From Herpetosiphonaceae bacterium (GTDB lineage Bacteria > Chloroflexota > Chloroflexia > Chloroflexales > Herpetosiphonaceae), in contig JABXJS010000173.1 in NCBI GenBank assembly GCA_013538855.1, positions 1 through 42,709 of the forward strand: a DNA stretch of 42,709 nt, given 5' to 3'. Below, in pieces: positions 15,486 through 23,772 of the stretch. Every line of letters starts with the position of its first letter. Position 1 is the stretch's first letter. Under the pieces are notes generated by a model. That model ran no database searches and had not been told where the DNA came from. It saw only the letters and a list, made by a program, of their open reading frames with translations. The position numbers and the translations under genes were made by a program.

Positions 15486-17918
15486 CTAATCATCTTGCTG
15501 GCTGCTGCGACTGCGCCAGCGCTGGCGCTGACGGCCGAGGTACTCAACCAGCGTGCGACCAGTGCGGCGAAATGCGCGCCGGGCCAGGCGCTGATTGATT
15601 GGCCGCGCCGTGTTGCGGATCTCGTGTGGATCGATCTTGCTCACGCGGCTGTACTTCTCGCTGGTGTAGGCATCGGAAAGCTTGCGCAGCGCGTTGCGCT
15701 GCGAGGGCATATGCTTGCCGAGCTGCTCGGCGTACTCGCTGGGCGTGCGCTCGGCAGGCTGGGGATAGCCGGCCCACTGGGCGAGCTGCCCAACGAGCGC
15801 ATAGGCGCGCGAGGCCGGGCGCAGGCCGTGAATCTCACGCTGCACAAACAGCCAGACACTGGCAGCGATCAGCGCCGCTAGGGCGACGAGGATCAGCAGC
15901 CAGCGCAGCAGCGGCGATGACGCTGGTACTGGCGCAAGGTCTTCATCGGGCAGCAGCACATTTGGCGGCGGCGTTGGCGCTGGCGTCTGATTGGCTAGCT
16001 CGTCGCGCAGCTCCTGCAGCGCCTCGAAATCTGGCTGGACTGGCGCAGTGTTGACGATACCACCATTGGGGCCGATATCGTCCTCTTCGCTGTTGGCGGC
16101 GATGTTTGGTGGCAGCTCCGGGCGGCGCGGCACCGTGACATAGCCGGCTGGGGTTGGCTCGAAGCGCTGCCAGCCGTAGCCGGTGAAGTAGACCTCGGGC
16201 CAGCTGTGAGCGATGGTATCGCGCACGACGTAGGCTCCTAGCTCAGGATCGAACTCACCGGTGGCATAGCCCTGCACCCAGCGTGCAGGAATGCCCTGCG
16301 AGCGCAGCATGAGCACCATCGAGCCGGCAAAGTAGTCACAGTAGCCACGCTTCAGGTTGAACAGGAAGTTGGCGATTGGGTCCACATCGGCAGGCGGCGA
16401 CGGAATCTGATCATCGTAGGGCATCGAGCGCAGGTACTGCTCGATGACTGCGGCTTTATCGTAGGGATTGCGGGCATCCTGAGCGGCGAGAATCTGGCGG
16501 GTGAGCGCGGCGATCTGGCGCATCTCGGGATTCTCGGGCAGCTGGAGGTAGCGCTGGGTCCAAGCGGGATAATCAGTGCTGGACTCGCGCAGGCTTTGCT
16601 TATCGGCGACGCTGATCAGCGACACGACCGTATAGGTCATGCCCTCGGTGGCATCGCCCTGGTTGAAGTAGATCGAGCTATCGGTGAAGTTGGGGATTGG
16701 CTCCTCGCCGCCGGGTGTTTTGATATACGTGTTCTGGACCAGCACCGGCACGCTCCAGGTGAGCGGTGTGGTGGCGGCAGGCAGCTGCTGATCGCCGCGG
16801 GCCTGGCGCAGCGTGATGGTCTGTGTCAGCGGCTCACGGGCGGTATTGTCGATCTGAATCATGGTGTTATCGGGACCGATGGAGGTGAGTGCAGCGCGCT
16901 TGGTGCTGGTGCCCAGCTGCGACTGCGCCAGCGTTCCGGTGGTATTTTCCCAGCCACGGCCGTTGTAGAAGTCCCAGGCATTGGCGCGCCAGTACTCGGC
17001 GCGGGTGGACTTAACCTCAAGCACCACGCGGTTGGTGGCCACCCGTGCGCCGCCGAGGGTAACGCTGCTGTTGGCGAAGTTGGCGCGATTTGGTGCGGCG
17101 CGTGGCGCGCCGACCGACTCGCCAGCGCCGGGGAGGTGCAGTACGCGCTGAATCGAGTTAAACGGGCGACTCAGGCGATCGCCGAGCAGGCGCAGCTGCG
17201 CGTTGGTGATTGATGCTGGCAGCAGTGCCGCCAAGATCAGCAGGCTAACGCAGGCGACCAGCCCCGCCCACAAGAAGCGCAGCGACAGCCACTCTTGCTG
17301 CTCCAAGGCTCCGGCATTCCAGCGCCGCTGGCGCGAGCGGAAGGTCTCGAACACCACGAGCAGCAGCCCCGCACCAAGAAAAGCCCAGAACGATGCCTTG
17401 GGCTTGGGCGAAGCGTAGGTCAAATTGAGCATCAGCACAAGGCCGTTGAGCAGCACCACGCGCCACGACCACTGATGGCGCAGCAGCAGCCAAATGCTGG
17501 CGTAGCCCAGCAGCCAGGCCAGCATCAGCCCGCCGAAGATAAAGAGGTAATAATCTTCGCTTGACTCACCGAGCTTGACGTGGCGGATGAGCACGAGCAG
17601 GCGGATAAACAGCTCGTTGAAGCGATCGCCAAACGCCGTCAAGCGCGAGTCGAGGTTGATCTGAAGAATGCACCAGATCATACCGGTGATCAGCCCGATG
17701 AGGTGTGCGACCATGCTTGGGAGGCTTTGCCAGCGCGTGAGCAGCCCACCGACGACCATGCCGCCAATGCCGACGATGGTTAGATCGACAAGGCCATTGG
17801 CCCAGCGCGATTCGATCACGCTTGAGAGCACAAAATTAACCATAAGGACGGCGATGAGCCATGAGAGCAGGCCCCAGCCGGGCGTTAAAGCCTTGGTCAG
17901 GCGTTGGCTAAGGTTCAT
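15486..17918 (-). CDS. TgpA-like membrane transglutaminase-domain protein (DUF3488/DUF4129 architecture)
   Basis: 810 residues. The N-terminal quarter has about seven hydrophobic segments (15-240), followed by an extracytoplasmic region. A transglutaminase-like core carries C527 (RGYCDYFAGSM), H571 (AHSWPEVYF) and E587 in the FEPTP motif, where many relatives have Asp. A Pro-rich spacer with TPAPTPPPN, another membrane helix (about 685-705) and a cytoplasmic C-terminal DUF4129-like region ending Arg-rich complete it. Such proteins usually sit with MoxR ATPase and DUF58 genes, which are missing here. The ATG overlaps the TGA of TatD (ATGA), implying translational coupling. Reaction probably protein crosslinking or peptidase-like; unproven. 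Confidence 0.9.
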   Translation of the reverse strand: MNLSQRLTKALTPGWGLLSWLIAVLMVNFVLSSVIESRWANGLVDLTIVGIGGMVVGGLLTRWQSLPSMVAHLIGLITGMIWCILQINLDSRLTAFGDRFNELFIRLLVLIRHVKLGESSEDYYLFIFGGLMLAWLLGYASIWLLLRHQWSWRVVLLNGLVLMLNLTYASPKPKASFWAFLGAGLLLVVFETFRSRQRRWNAGALEQQEWLSLRFLWAGLVACVSLLILAALLPASITNAQLRLLGDRLSRPFNSIQRVLHLPGAGESVGAPRAAPNRANFANSSVTLGGARVATNRVVLEVKSTRAEYWRANAWDFYNGRGWENTTGTLAQSQLGTSTKRAALTSIGPDNTMIQIDNTAREPLTQTITLRQARGDQQLPAATTPLTWSVPVLVQNTYIKTPGGEEPIPNFTDSSIYFNQGDATEGMTYTVVSLISVADKQSLRESSTDYPAWTQRYLQLPENPEMRQIAALTRQILAAQDARNPYDKAAVIEQYLRSMPYDDQIPSPPADVDPIANFLFNLKRGYCDYFAGSMVLMLRSQGIPARWVQGYATGEFDPELGAYVVRDTIAHSWPEVYFTGYGWQRFEPTPAGYVTVPRRPELPPNIAANSEEDDIGPNGGIVNTAPVQPDFEALQELRDELANQTPAPTPPPNVLLPDEDLAPVPASSPLLRWLLILVALAALIAASVWLFVQREIHGLRPASRAYALVGQLAQWAGYPQPAERTPSEYAEQLGKHMPSQRNALRKLSDAYTSEKYSRVSKIDPHEIRNTARPINQRLARRAFRRTGRTLVEYLGRQRQRWRSRSSQQDD

Positions 17919-18697
17919 GGGCTATTTCCCTTCAGGCGCGTGAACAGGCGCTCGGCGTTGGCAGTGGTTGCTGCTGCGATGGTGGCGAGATCAACGCCGC
18001 GCAAGGCGGCGAGGGCCTCGGCGACGAGGCGCACATGGGCTGGCTCGTTGCGCTTGCCGCGGTATGGATGCGGCGTTAAGTAGGGCGAGTCGGTCTCAAT
18101 TAATATGCGCTCAAGCGGTGCGCGCTTGGCGACCTCGTGTAGCTCGACCGCTTTTTTGAAGGTGAGCGGTCCTGAGAACGAGAGGTAGAAGCCAACATCA
18201 AGGCAGGCTTGGGCATACTCCCAGTCGCCGCTAAACGAGTGCATCACGCCAGGGTAATCTTGCGCGGCGTCGCGCAGGATGCGGACGGTGTCGGTGTGGG
18301 CATCACGGCTATGGATGATAACTGGCAGGCTCAGCTCGCGCGCCAGCTCGATCTGCTGGCGGAACAGCGCCTCCTGCTGATCGTGCGGGGCGCGGTCGTG
18401 GTAGTAGTCGAGGCCGATCTCGCCGAGAGCGACAACCTTGGGCTGCTGTAGCAGCTCGCGGAGCGTCGCCAGGTCGGCGGCGGTGGTGCTGCTGGCATAG
18501 TGCGGCTGGATGCCTGCGGCGGCCCAGACCAGCGGCTCTTGCTGTGCCAGGGCGACGCTGGCCTGCGATGAGGGCAGGTCGTAGCCAATATTGATGATGC
18601 GGCGCACATCGGCGGCTAGGGCGCGCTCGATCACGGCGGCGCGATCTGCGCTGTAGTGCTCGACGTTGATGTGGGCGTGGGTGTCGATTAATTCCAT
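17915..18697 (-). CDS. tatD: TatD-family metal-dependent deoxyribonuclease
   Basis: 260 residues from the ATG at 18695-18697, where IDTHAHI begins as expected; a longer frame upstream lies inside the methyltransferase gene and is not used. Metal ligands: H8/H10-region THAH, E in GEIGLDYY (about 92-98), H in IHSRDA, H in MHSFSG and D in ETDSPYLTPHP. The protein is a TIM-barrel 3'-5' DNase involved in DNA repair or degradation. Starts 2 nt after the methyltransferase stop and ends in an ATGA overlap with the transglutaminase gene. Confidence 0.95.
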   Translation of the reverse strand: MELIDTHAHINVEHYSADRAAVIERALAADVRRIINIGYDLPSSQASVALAQQEPLVWAAAGIQPHYASSTTAADLATLRELLQQPKVVALGEIGLDYYHDRAPHDQQEALFRQQIELARELSLPVIIHSRDAHTDTVRILRDAAQDYPGVMHSFSGDWEYAQACLDVGFYLSFSGPLTFKKAVELHEVAKRAPLERILIETDSPYLTPHPYRGKRNEPAHVRLVAEALAALRGVDLATIAAATTANAERLFTRLKGNSP

Positions 18698-18699
18698 AG

Positions 18700-19473
18700 T
18701 TATTTTGTCGCTAGTAAAAGAAACTGGCCTGGGAACTGCTGTAGCTCTGCGAGCTGCTCGCCAAAGCGCCAGTCGGCGGTGCTGGGGTACTCCTCTAGGC
18801 GTTCGATGCGCAGGCCGGCCTGGGCGATCGCGGTGATTACATCGCCAAGCGGCCACTGGAACTCCACCTTAGTCTCGGTGGCGAACTCGCCGCCGGGAAA
18901 GTGGCTCCAAGTGATGGAATAGTCGGGCTGGTTGCGGGCGAAGTAGTCATAGTCGATGTGCAGATTGCCATCGGTGACCCACAGGCAGCCAGCGATTGGG
19001 TGCTCCTCATACAGGATGAAGCGCCCGCCAGGGCGCAGTGCGGCGCTGATCGCCTGTGCCCACAGGTTGAGGTCAGGCAGCCACACCAGCACGCCATCGC
19101 CGCTGTAGACAATATCGAAGGTGCCGGATTGTAGCTCAGCGGGCAGCGCGTACACATCGGCGGCGACAAACTGCGCGTCGATGTCGGCGGCGGCGGCCTT
19201 GCGCTGGGCCAGCTCGATCTGCACATTGCTAATATCCACGCCGGTGACGGTGGCTCCGGCGTTGGCCCATGCCAAGCTGTCCTCGCCGGTTGCGCACTGC
19301 AGGTGCAGCAGCTGCTGGCCTTGGACTGGGCCGACAGCCGCAAGGACAGCTGGTGCGAGCGTGCTGCCGCCGTCGGCGAAGAACTCAGCAGGCGGGAATA
19401 GCGCCTGCTGGCGCTGCGCGGCGATCTCATTCCAGGCGCGGCGATTTTGTTGTGTATACTCGTGCAATTTCAT
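18700..19473 (-). CDS. Class I SAM-dependent methyltransferase
   Basis: 257 residues. Motif I is LLHLQCATGEDSLAWA (about 55-70), motif II TGVDIS, motif IV FDIVYSGDGVL with the LRPGGRFILYEEHP strand after it. The middle holds aromatic-rich insertions (HIDYDYFARN...). It is close to uncharacterised Methyltransf_11/25 proteins near TatD or tRNA-related genes; substrate unknown. First gene of the operon methyltransferase-TatD-TgpA-regulator-DCC; 2 nt separate it from tatD. GGAG lies 12 nt before the ATG. Confidence 0.88.
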   Translation of the reverse strand: MKLHEYTQQNRRAWNEIAAQRQQALFPPAEFFADGGSTLAPAVLAAVGPVQGQQLLHLQCATGEDSLAWANAGATVTGVDISNVQIELAQRKAAAADIDAQFVAADVYALPAELQSGTFDIVYSGDGVLVWLPDLNLWAQAISAALRPGGRFILYEEHPIAGCLWVTDGNLHIDYDYFARNQPDYSITWSHFPGGEFATETKVEFQWPLGDVITAIAQAGLRIERLEEYPSTADWRFGEQLAELQQFPGQFLLLATK

Positions 19474-19609
19474 GAATCAGCGACTCTCCATCTACATCCA
19501 CTGGCGCTGAAGCGGTGCTGGGCAGGATTAAGCAGCGCTGTCGTTTGCTGCGCTGGCTGCACGTGCGAGCAGCTCAGCAGGCGCACGCTTTGGAGCGCTA
19601 GGACTTGTG

Positions 19610-19626
19610 TTAATCACTCCGATTAA
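19610..19626. promoter_or_regulatory. Inverted repeat TTAATC-N5-GATTAA
   Basis: A perfect 6-5-6 palindrome in the 177-bp gap between the DUF1232 gene and the methyltransferase operon, about 137 bp upstream of the latter's ATG. TTAATC also repeats directly 12 bp on. A regulator site is possible; no protein can be named and no clear promoter boxes surround it. Confidence 0.3.
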
Positions 19627-19650
19627 TCGCGTGACGTTCAATACGTTGGG

Positions 19651-20052
19651 TTACCAGAGCCAGCGCCACAGCAGGTAGGCGAGCAGCAGCCAGAGGCCGA
19701 TGATCAGCGGCACGGCCTGCCAGCGTCGCGCAGGTCGCGGCGCGGTGGCTGCTTGGACCCGACACTCGCTCAGCACCGCTGGTGGCACAAGCCGGATGCC
19801 GATCCAGATGCCCGCTGGCACGAGCAGAACATCGTCGAGGTAGCCAAGCAGCGGAATAAAATCAGGGATCAAATCGATTGGACTGAGCGCATAGGCAAGC
19901 ACCAGGCTCAGCCAGAGCTTGGCATACCACGGTGTGCGTTGGTCGCGCACGGCCAGTGCAAGGGCGCGCAGCTCTTGCTTGAGCGCACGTGCCCAGCGGC
20001 GCAGGCGCTGTGCTAGCGACTCCTGAGGCGCATTTGCAGAGTTGCGATCCAT
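19651..20052 (-). CDS. DUF1232 (YkvA-family) membrane protein
   Basis: 133 residues. The signature [20 protein letters not shown] (about 55-74) is the DUF1232 hallmark, flanked by hydrophobic segments (about 46-60 and 72-88). A C-terminal helix (about 115-131) follows. Function of the family is unknown. The start lies 40 nt inside the upstream aldolase gene and is supported by GGAG 8 nt before it, so the overlap looks real. Last gene of the eight-gene operon that begins at 24456. Confidence 0.88.
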   Translation of the reverse strand: MDRNSANAPQESLAQRLRRWARALKQELRALALAVRDQRTPWYAKLWLSLVLAYALSPIDLIPDFIPLLGYLDDVLLVPAGIWIGIRLVPPAVLSECRVQAATAPRPARRWQAVPLIIGLWLLLAYLLWRWLW

Positions 20053-20579
20053 TCGGCTAGCTCCAGCTTGCAGAGCATATCGAGCCAGTCGCTGCCAGCC
20101 ACCACGATGCCATGGTGCTCCAGCAATGCGGCGCGTGTGCCTGCGGCGACGGCCTCGGCCCAGCGCTGCGTGCGCAGCTCACGTGGGCGATCAGGCAGCA
20201 GCGGCGGATTGCCAAGCACGAGCGGTCCTTCTTCGGCCAGGTCAACCTGGAGGTGCAAGGCGCGGTGGGCCAGCTCGGTGGCGCTGAGCGGATGCGCGTG
20301 ACCAACTGCGCCGATGGCTGGATCGGCGTGGTAGGCGGCCATGTGCAGTGCAACCTCGGAAGACGGCTGAGCGGCATCGAGCGGCTGCCCATCTGCATCA
20401 AGCAGAACGAAGTCCGTTGCAGTCAGCAAGCCCTTGTGGGTGTGCGCGCAGGTGATCAACACGGTACCATCGTCGAGGCGCATGCTGAGATTACCAGCGC
20501 GCGCCCGAAAAACGCCTTGGTGATAGAGCAGCTGGCCGACCTGAATTAGGGCGGCGGTGGCGCTGGCGCGATCAGCCAT
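20013..20579 (-). CDS. Class II aldolase/adducin-family protein (fuculose-phosphate-aldolase-like)
   Basis: 188 residues from the ATG at 20577-20579, preceded by GGAGG; a longer frame to 20618 is not needed. The zinc and catalytic set matches FucA: E75 (SSEVALH), H94-A-H96 (GHAHP), H155/H156 (LLEHHG), plus the phosphate loop GNLS (30-33) and THKG (47-50). Such enzymes cleave ketose 1-phosphates to dihydroxyacetone phosphate and an aldehyde. Placement in an operon with two nucleoside-phosphorylase-family genes fits the aldolase of a 5-deoxyribulose-/methylthioribulose-1-phosphate pathway, but that substrate is inference. Overlaps lspA by 8 nt and the DUF1232 gene by 40 nt. Confidence 0.9.
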   Translation of the reverse strand: MADRASATAALIQVGQLLYHQGVFRARAGNLSMRLDDGTVLITCAHTHKGLLTATDFVLLDADGQPLDAAQPSSEVALHMAAYHADPAIGAVGHAHPLSATELAHRALHLQVDLAEEGPLVLGNPPLLPDRPRELRTQRWAEAVAAGTRAALLEHHGIVVAGSDWLDMLCKLELAEWIATLQMRLRSR

Positions 20580-21090
20580 GGCTGGCCTCCGATGCCGTCG
20601 TGCGCCGTGCACGCACATCCTCGCGCCACAAGGTGAAAAACAGCAGCACCGCGCCTAGCGAGATCGCCGTATCGGCGACATTGAACACTTGGAAGATCGG
20701 CAGTGGGATGATATGGATAAAATCAACCACAAATCCGTACAGCAAGCGGTCGATCACATTGCCGATGCCACCGGCAACGATCAGGGCTACGCTGATGCGC
20801 GCTATCGTTGAGGTGTGGCCAAGCCAACTCCACGCACGCCAGAGAATGCCGACAATAATGATTGTCGAGAGCAGGGCGAACAGCGCTGAGTTATTCTGAA
20901 ACAGACCAAAGGCCACGCCGCGGTTTTCCACGTAGGTGAAGCGCAGCAGGCCGGGGATCGGCTCGATACCAGCGCGCCCGCGCTGCGGCAGGCTGGCCAG
21001 TGTCCACCACTTCGAGATGCGGTCAAGCACCAGAATAAGGGCGACGGTAGCGGCCATCCAGAGCGGCCACTTATTGCGCACAGTCTGCAT
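20572..21090 (-). CDS. lspA: Lipoprotein signal peptidase (signal peptidase II)
   Basis: 172 residues with four hydrophobic segments. Signatures: FTYVENRGVAFG (51-62), NVIDRLLYGFVVDFI (111-125) and FNVADTAI (136-143). The catalytic aspartate pair is D123 and D140. It removes signal peptides from prolipoproteins in the inner membrane; at least two lipoproteins with lipoboxes are encoded in this window (31234 and 32807). Starts 4 nt after map and overlaps the aldolase gene by 8 nt. Confidence 0.97.
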   Translation of the reverse strand: MQTVRNKWPLWMAATVALILVLDRISKWWTLASLPQRGRAGIEPIPGLLRFTYVENRGVAFGLFQNNSALFALLSTIIIVGILWRAWSWLGHTSTIARISVALIVAGGIGNVIDRLLYGFVVDFIHIIPLPIFQVFNVADTAISLGAVLLFFTLWREDVRARRTTASEASHG

Positions 21091-21094
21091 AGGG

Positions 21095-21844
21095 CTACAA
21101 CACCGTTAAGATTTCTGGCTCGCCGTCGGTGATGGCAATCTCATGCTCGAACTGCGCCGAGCGCGAGCCATCGACCGTCTTGACGGTCCAGCCATCTTTG
21201 AGCAGGCGCGTATCTGGTCGGCCGACGTTCACCATTGGCTCGACGGTCATGACGATGCCGGCGCGCAGCTTAAGGCCGGTGCCAGGTGTGCCGTAGTGCA
21301 GCACGGTTGGCTCTTCGTGCATGGCGCGGCCGATGCCGTGGCCGGTGTATTCGCGCACCACCGCGAAGCCTTGTGATTCGACATAATCTTGGATGGCGGC
21401 ACCAACATCGCCGAGGCGATTGCCAGCGCGGGCGGCAGCGATACCGCGCCACATTGCTTCCTGGGTTACATCGATCAAGTGCTGGCTGGTCGGATCGATC
21501 GAGCCGACCGGATAGGTGACGCACGAGTCGCCGTGCCAACCATCGAGGTGCGCACCGATGTCGATGGCAATAATATCGCCGTCTTTGAGCTTGGTGCGGT
21601 CGGGAATGCCGTGGCAGATCACATCGTTAATTGATGCGCAGATCGACGCCGGAAATCCCTTGTAGCCTTTAAATGAAGGTGACGCATTATGCTCGCGCAA
21701 GAACTCCTCAACCAGGCGGTCGAGATCTGACACGACTGCGCCTGGCACAACGTACTCGCGCAGCATGGCGTGCGCCTGCGCAACCAAGCGCCCGGCGGTG
21801 CGTATTTTAGCGATTTGAGCGCTATTTCGTAGAACAATGGCCAT
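21095..21844 (-). CDS. map: Methionine aminopeptidase, type I
   Basis: 249 residues from the ATG at 21842-21844, preceded by TTGGAG; an upstream start at 21871 would overlap the preceding gene. The five metal ligands D95, D106, H169, E202 and E233 are present, with H80-type CHGIPD before them. No N-terminal zinc-finger extension, so it is the bacterial type Ia form. It removes initiator methionine from nascent proteins. Two nt separate it from the upstream phosphorylase-like gene. Confidence 0.97.
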   Translation of the reverse strand: MAIVLRNSAQIAKIRTAGRLVAQAHAMLREYVVPGAVVSDLDRLVEEFLREHNASPSFKGYKGFPASICASINDVICHGIPDRTKLKDGDIIAIDIGAHLDGWHGDSCVTYPVGSIDPTSQHLIDVTQEAMWRGIAAARAGNRLGDVGAAIQDYVESQGFAVVREYTGHGIGRAMHEEPTVLHYGTPGTGLKLRAGIVMTVEPMVNVGRPDTRLLKDGWTVKTVDGSRSAQFEHEIAITDGEPEILTVL

Positions 21845-21846
21845 AA

Positions 21847-22509
21847 TTAATCTCCAATCCAGGTTCGCCAATCATCGCTGATCAAGCCGCGCTCGCGGGC
21901 TGGCTGCATTGTGCTGCCGCAGGCGCAGGTGCGCTCATCGGGCAGGTGCTGCATCAGCTTGGCGATCACGGCGTTGCCGCGCTCGCTGGCGGCCCCGCCA
22001 ACGATGGCTATCACAGCGTAACACAACTCAAGCTCTTTCGCGAGAAAGGCAGCGGGCGCGCTTGTCACGGCCAGCGCGTGCGCATTCCACGTGCGCGCAT
22101 CCTCTATCTGTGTGTCAACCTCGCCCACCGCCAAGGTTCCGCGAACAAACGTGCGCGGCGTAATCGCCTGGGCGGCGGTGATCAGCGCCTGCCGCGTCTG
22201 GGGGCACCAGACCGGTGCTTGGCCGATGAAGCCATAGCCCCGATTGGTGAAGAACGTTGAGCGCCGCCCATGGGTCAGATCGACGAGATCGCTGGGAATG
22301 AGCAGGTCGCCTGGCTCCAGCAGACGATCGCAGGGCTGCACACTTACGGCCTCGATCACGCGCGTGACGCCTTGGGCCTTGGCCGCATACAGCGCTGCAT
22401 ACGGATTCTGCTCGTCGAGCAGAACGGCCCATGTGCCGCCAACATGCTCGCGTGTCGCAAACATGGCTAGCCCAAATGGTGTGTTCAACGATGTAAGCGT
22501 GAAAGTCAT
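21847..22509 (-). CDS. Methylthioadenosine-phosphorylase-family paralogue with degenerate active site
   Basis: 220 residues. The fold is recognisable from the middle blocks (VTRVIEAVSVQPCDRLLEPGDLL, FLAKELELCYAVIAIV) and the C-terminal CACGSTMQPARERGLISDDW-like tail. However, the N-terminal GGTG phosphate loop and RHG are missing, the EGPR motif reads GEVDTQIED, VPEV reads SAPA and the base-pocket segment reads VGGAAS. It is therefore probably inactive alone and may be a structural or regulatory subunit of the upstream paralogue, with which it overlaps by ATGA. AAGGAGG lies 5 nt before the ATG. The role is inference. Confidence 0.75.
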   Translation of the reverse strand: MTFTLTSLNTPFGLAMFATREHVGGTWAVLLDEQNPYAALYAAKAQGVTRVIEAVSVQPCDRLLEPGDLLIPSDLVDLTHGRRSTFFTNRGYGFIGQAPVWCPQTRQALITAAQAITPRTFVRGTLAVGEVDTQIEDARTWNAHALAVTSAPAAFLAKELELCYAVIAIVGGAASERGNAVIAKLMQHLPDERTCACGSTMQPARERGLISDDWRTWIGD

Positions 22510-23252
22510 TGCACCTCCTTCAGCAGCTGCTCAGCGGCGTGCACCAAGAGGTGCAGACACGTTTGGGCCACCTCGACGCCAAAAAAGCGCGGTGCGCCTG
22601 GAGCTGGCTCAACACCAGTGGCGTAGTTGGTGACATAGGCGAGCGACGTAAACGGCAGGCTCAGCTCGCGCGCGAGCCAAACTTCAGGCACCAAGGTCAT
22701 TCCGACGACCTCGGCCCCGAGGCGACCCCACATCGCGATCTCGGCGGCAGTCTCAAGCCGGGGGCCTTCCGAGCAGGCGTAGGTGCCCACCGCAAATGTG
22801 CGCGGATGTTGAGCGCGGGCGAGCTGAAAGAGCAGCGTGCGCTCGTGCTCAGCGAACGGATGCTCGATGCTGGGCACACTGGGCGGTGGTTGTGCATCTG
22901 TAAACGCTGCCGGGCGCGTTTTGGTGCCATCGAGCACGCCATCGAGCACAAGCCGATCGTGTATCTGCAGCAGCGGATTGATAGCACCAACGCCATTCCA
23001 GCTCAAAATATGGCTGACTCCGTGCTCGCGCGCCGCCCAGATCAGGCCGCGGCTGTTGACAAACGGCGGCGATAGCTGGAGGCGGCCCCAGCCATGGCGT
23101 GAGGCGAGCACCAGCTTGCCGTGCCAGCGGTCGGGCACAAACCATGGCTCGATTGGCCCGTAGGGTGTTGGGTGGGCTACCTCATGGCCAGCGCCAAGCT
23201 CGGCCTCGCGGTCGAGGAAGTATGCGCCGGTGCCCCCTAGAATCAAAATCAT
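22506..23252 (-). CDS. MTAP-family purine nucleoside phosphorylase (possibly methylthioinosine type)
   Basis: 248 residues. Conserved phosphorylase blocks: GGTGAY (6-11), SRHGWG (52-57), FVNSRGLIWAAREHGVSHIL, CSEGPRLETAAEI and GMTLVPEVWLARE. In human MTAP the adenine is held by two Asp in a TDYD segment; here the segment reads TNYA. Asn/Ala at these places is the change reported for the Pseudomonas methylthioinosine phosphorylase, so a 6-oxopurine substrate is suggested. It would split a (5'-methylthio/5'-deoxy) nucleoside with phosphate, giving base and ribose-1-phosphate derivative. Directly abuts the membrane-protein gene upstream; overlaps its degenerate paralogue by ATGA. Confidence 0.85.
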   Translation of the reverse strand: MILILGGTGAYFLDREAELGAGHEVAHPTPYGPIEPWFVPDRWHGKLVLASRHGWGRLQLSPPFVNSRGLIWAAREHGVSHILSWNGVGAINPLLQIHDRLVLDGVLDGTKTRPAAFTDAQPPPSVPSIEHPFAEHERTLLFQLARAQHPRTFAVGTYACSEGPRLETAAEIAMWGRLGAEVVGMTLVPEVWLARELSLPFTSLAYVTNYATGVEPAPGAPRFFGVEVAQTCLHLLVHAAEQLLKEVQ

Positions 23253-23753
23253 CTATGCGCCCCCAAGATGCATCCACTCATCGTCGTCAGACTCCACAGT
23301 GTAGGGAGCTTCGGCCACAAAATCCGTGTCCACCTCGATCAGATGGCCGGTGAAATGTGGGCTAAGCCAGTATATCACGCCCATCAGACCAATCAGCACC
23401 ACATGGGGCGTGAGCACCCACGGGCTGAGCCAGCTCAGGCCCTCGCTGGACCACGCATACACCTCGATGAACACCACAAAAATCTCGGTGATCAGCAGTG
23501 CGCCAAGGGTTGCGCCAGGGCCGCTGGGCAGAGCGATCCAGGCGGCGCGGGCGGCGCGCAGCGCCTGAAAGGCGATTAACCCAGGGAAAATCAGCAGGCC
23601 AAAGCTGCCTAAGCTTGAATCTGACGAAAACAGAAAGCGCAGTGTTCCGCACCACACCACAAAAAAGCTGCCGAAGATAAGCCCGAGCATGGCCGCGATG
23701 CCAGTGACAACGTAGATCGGCCACGAGCGCTTCGGCGCAGAGTCGTTTGTCAT
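23253..23753 (-). CDS. Membrane protein of unknown function
   Basis: 166 residues, not recognised. Four hydrophobic segments at about 12-34, 48-64, 82-98 and 112-130 are separated by short loops. The N-terminus is basic (PKRSW); the C-terminal 35 residues are acidic (EVDTDF, ESDDDEW) and soluble. AGAGG lies 9 nt before the ATG. It ends exactly where the phosphorylase gene begins and follows the DinB-like gene by 19 nt, so it is part of the operon. No motif points to transport or enzymatic function. Confidence 0.75.
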   Translation of the reverse strand: MTNDSAPKRSWPIYVVTGIAAMLGLIFGSFFVVWCGTLRFLFSSDSSLGSFGLLIFPGLIAFQALRAARAAWIALPSGPGATLGALLITEIFVVFIEVYAWSSEGLSWLSPWVLTPHVVLIGLMGVIYWLSPHFTGHLIEVDTDFVAEAPYTVESDDDEWMHLGGA

Positions 23754-23772
23754 GGGATGAACCTCTTGTGTG

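Noticed and set aside
16596-17213. 205-residue plus-strand frame opposite the transglutaminase gene
   Set aside because: Antisense, with Gly/Ala-rich composition and no domain.
18698-18856. N-terminal extension of TatD
   Set aside because: Lies in the methyltransferase gene in another frame; the family begins at MELIDTHAHI.
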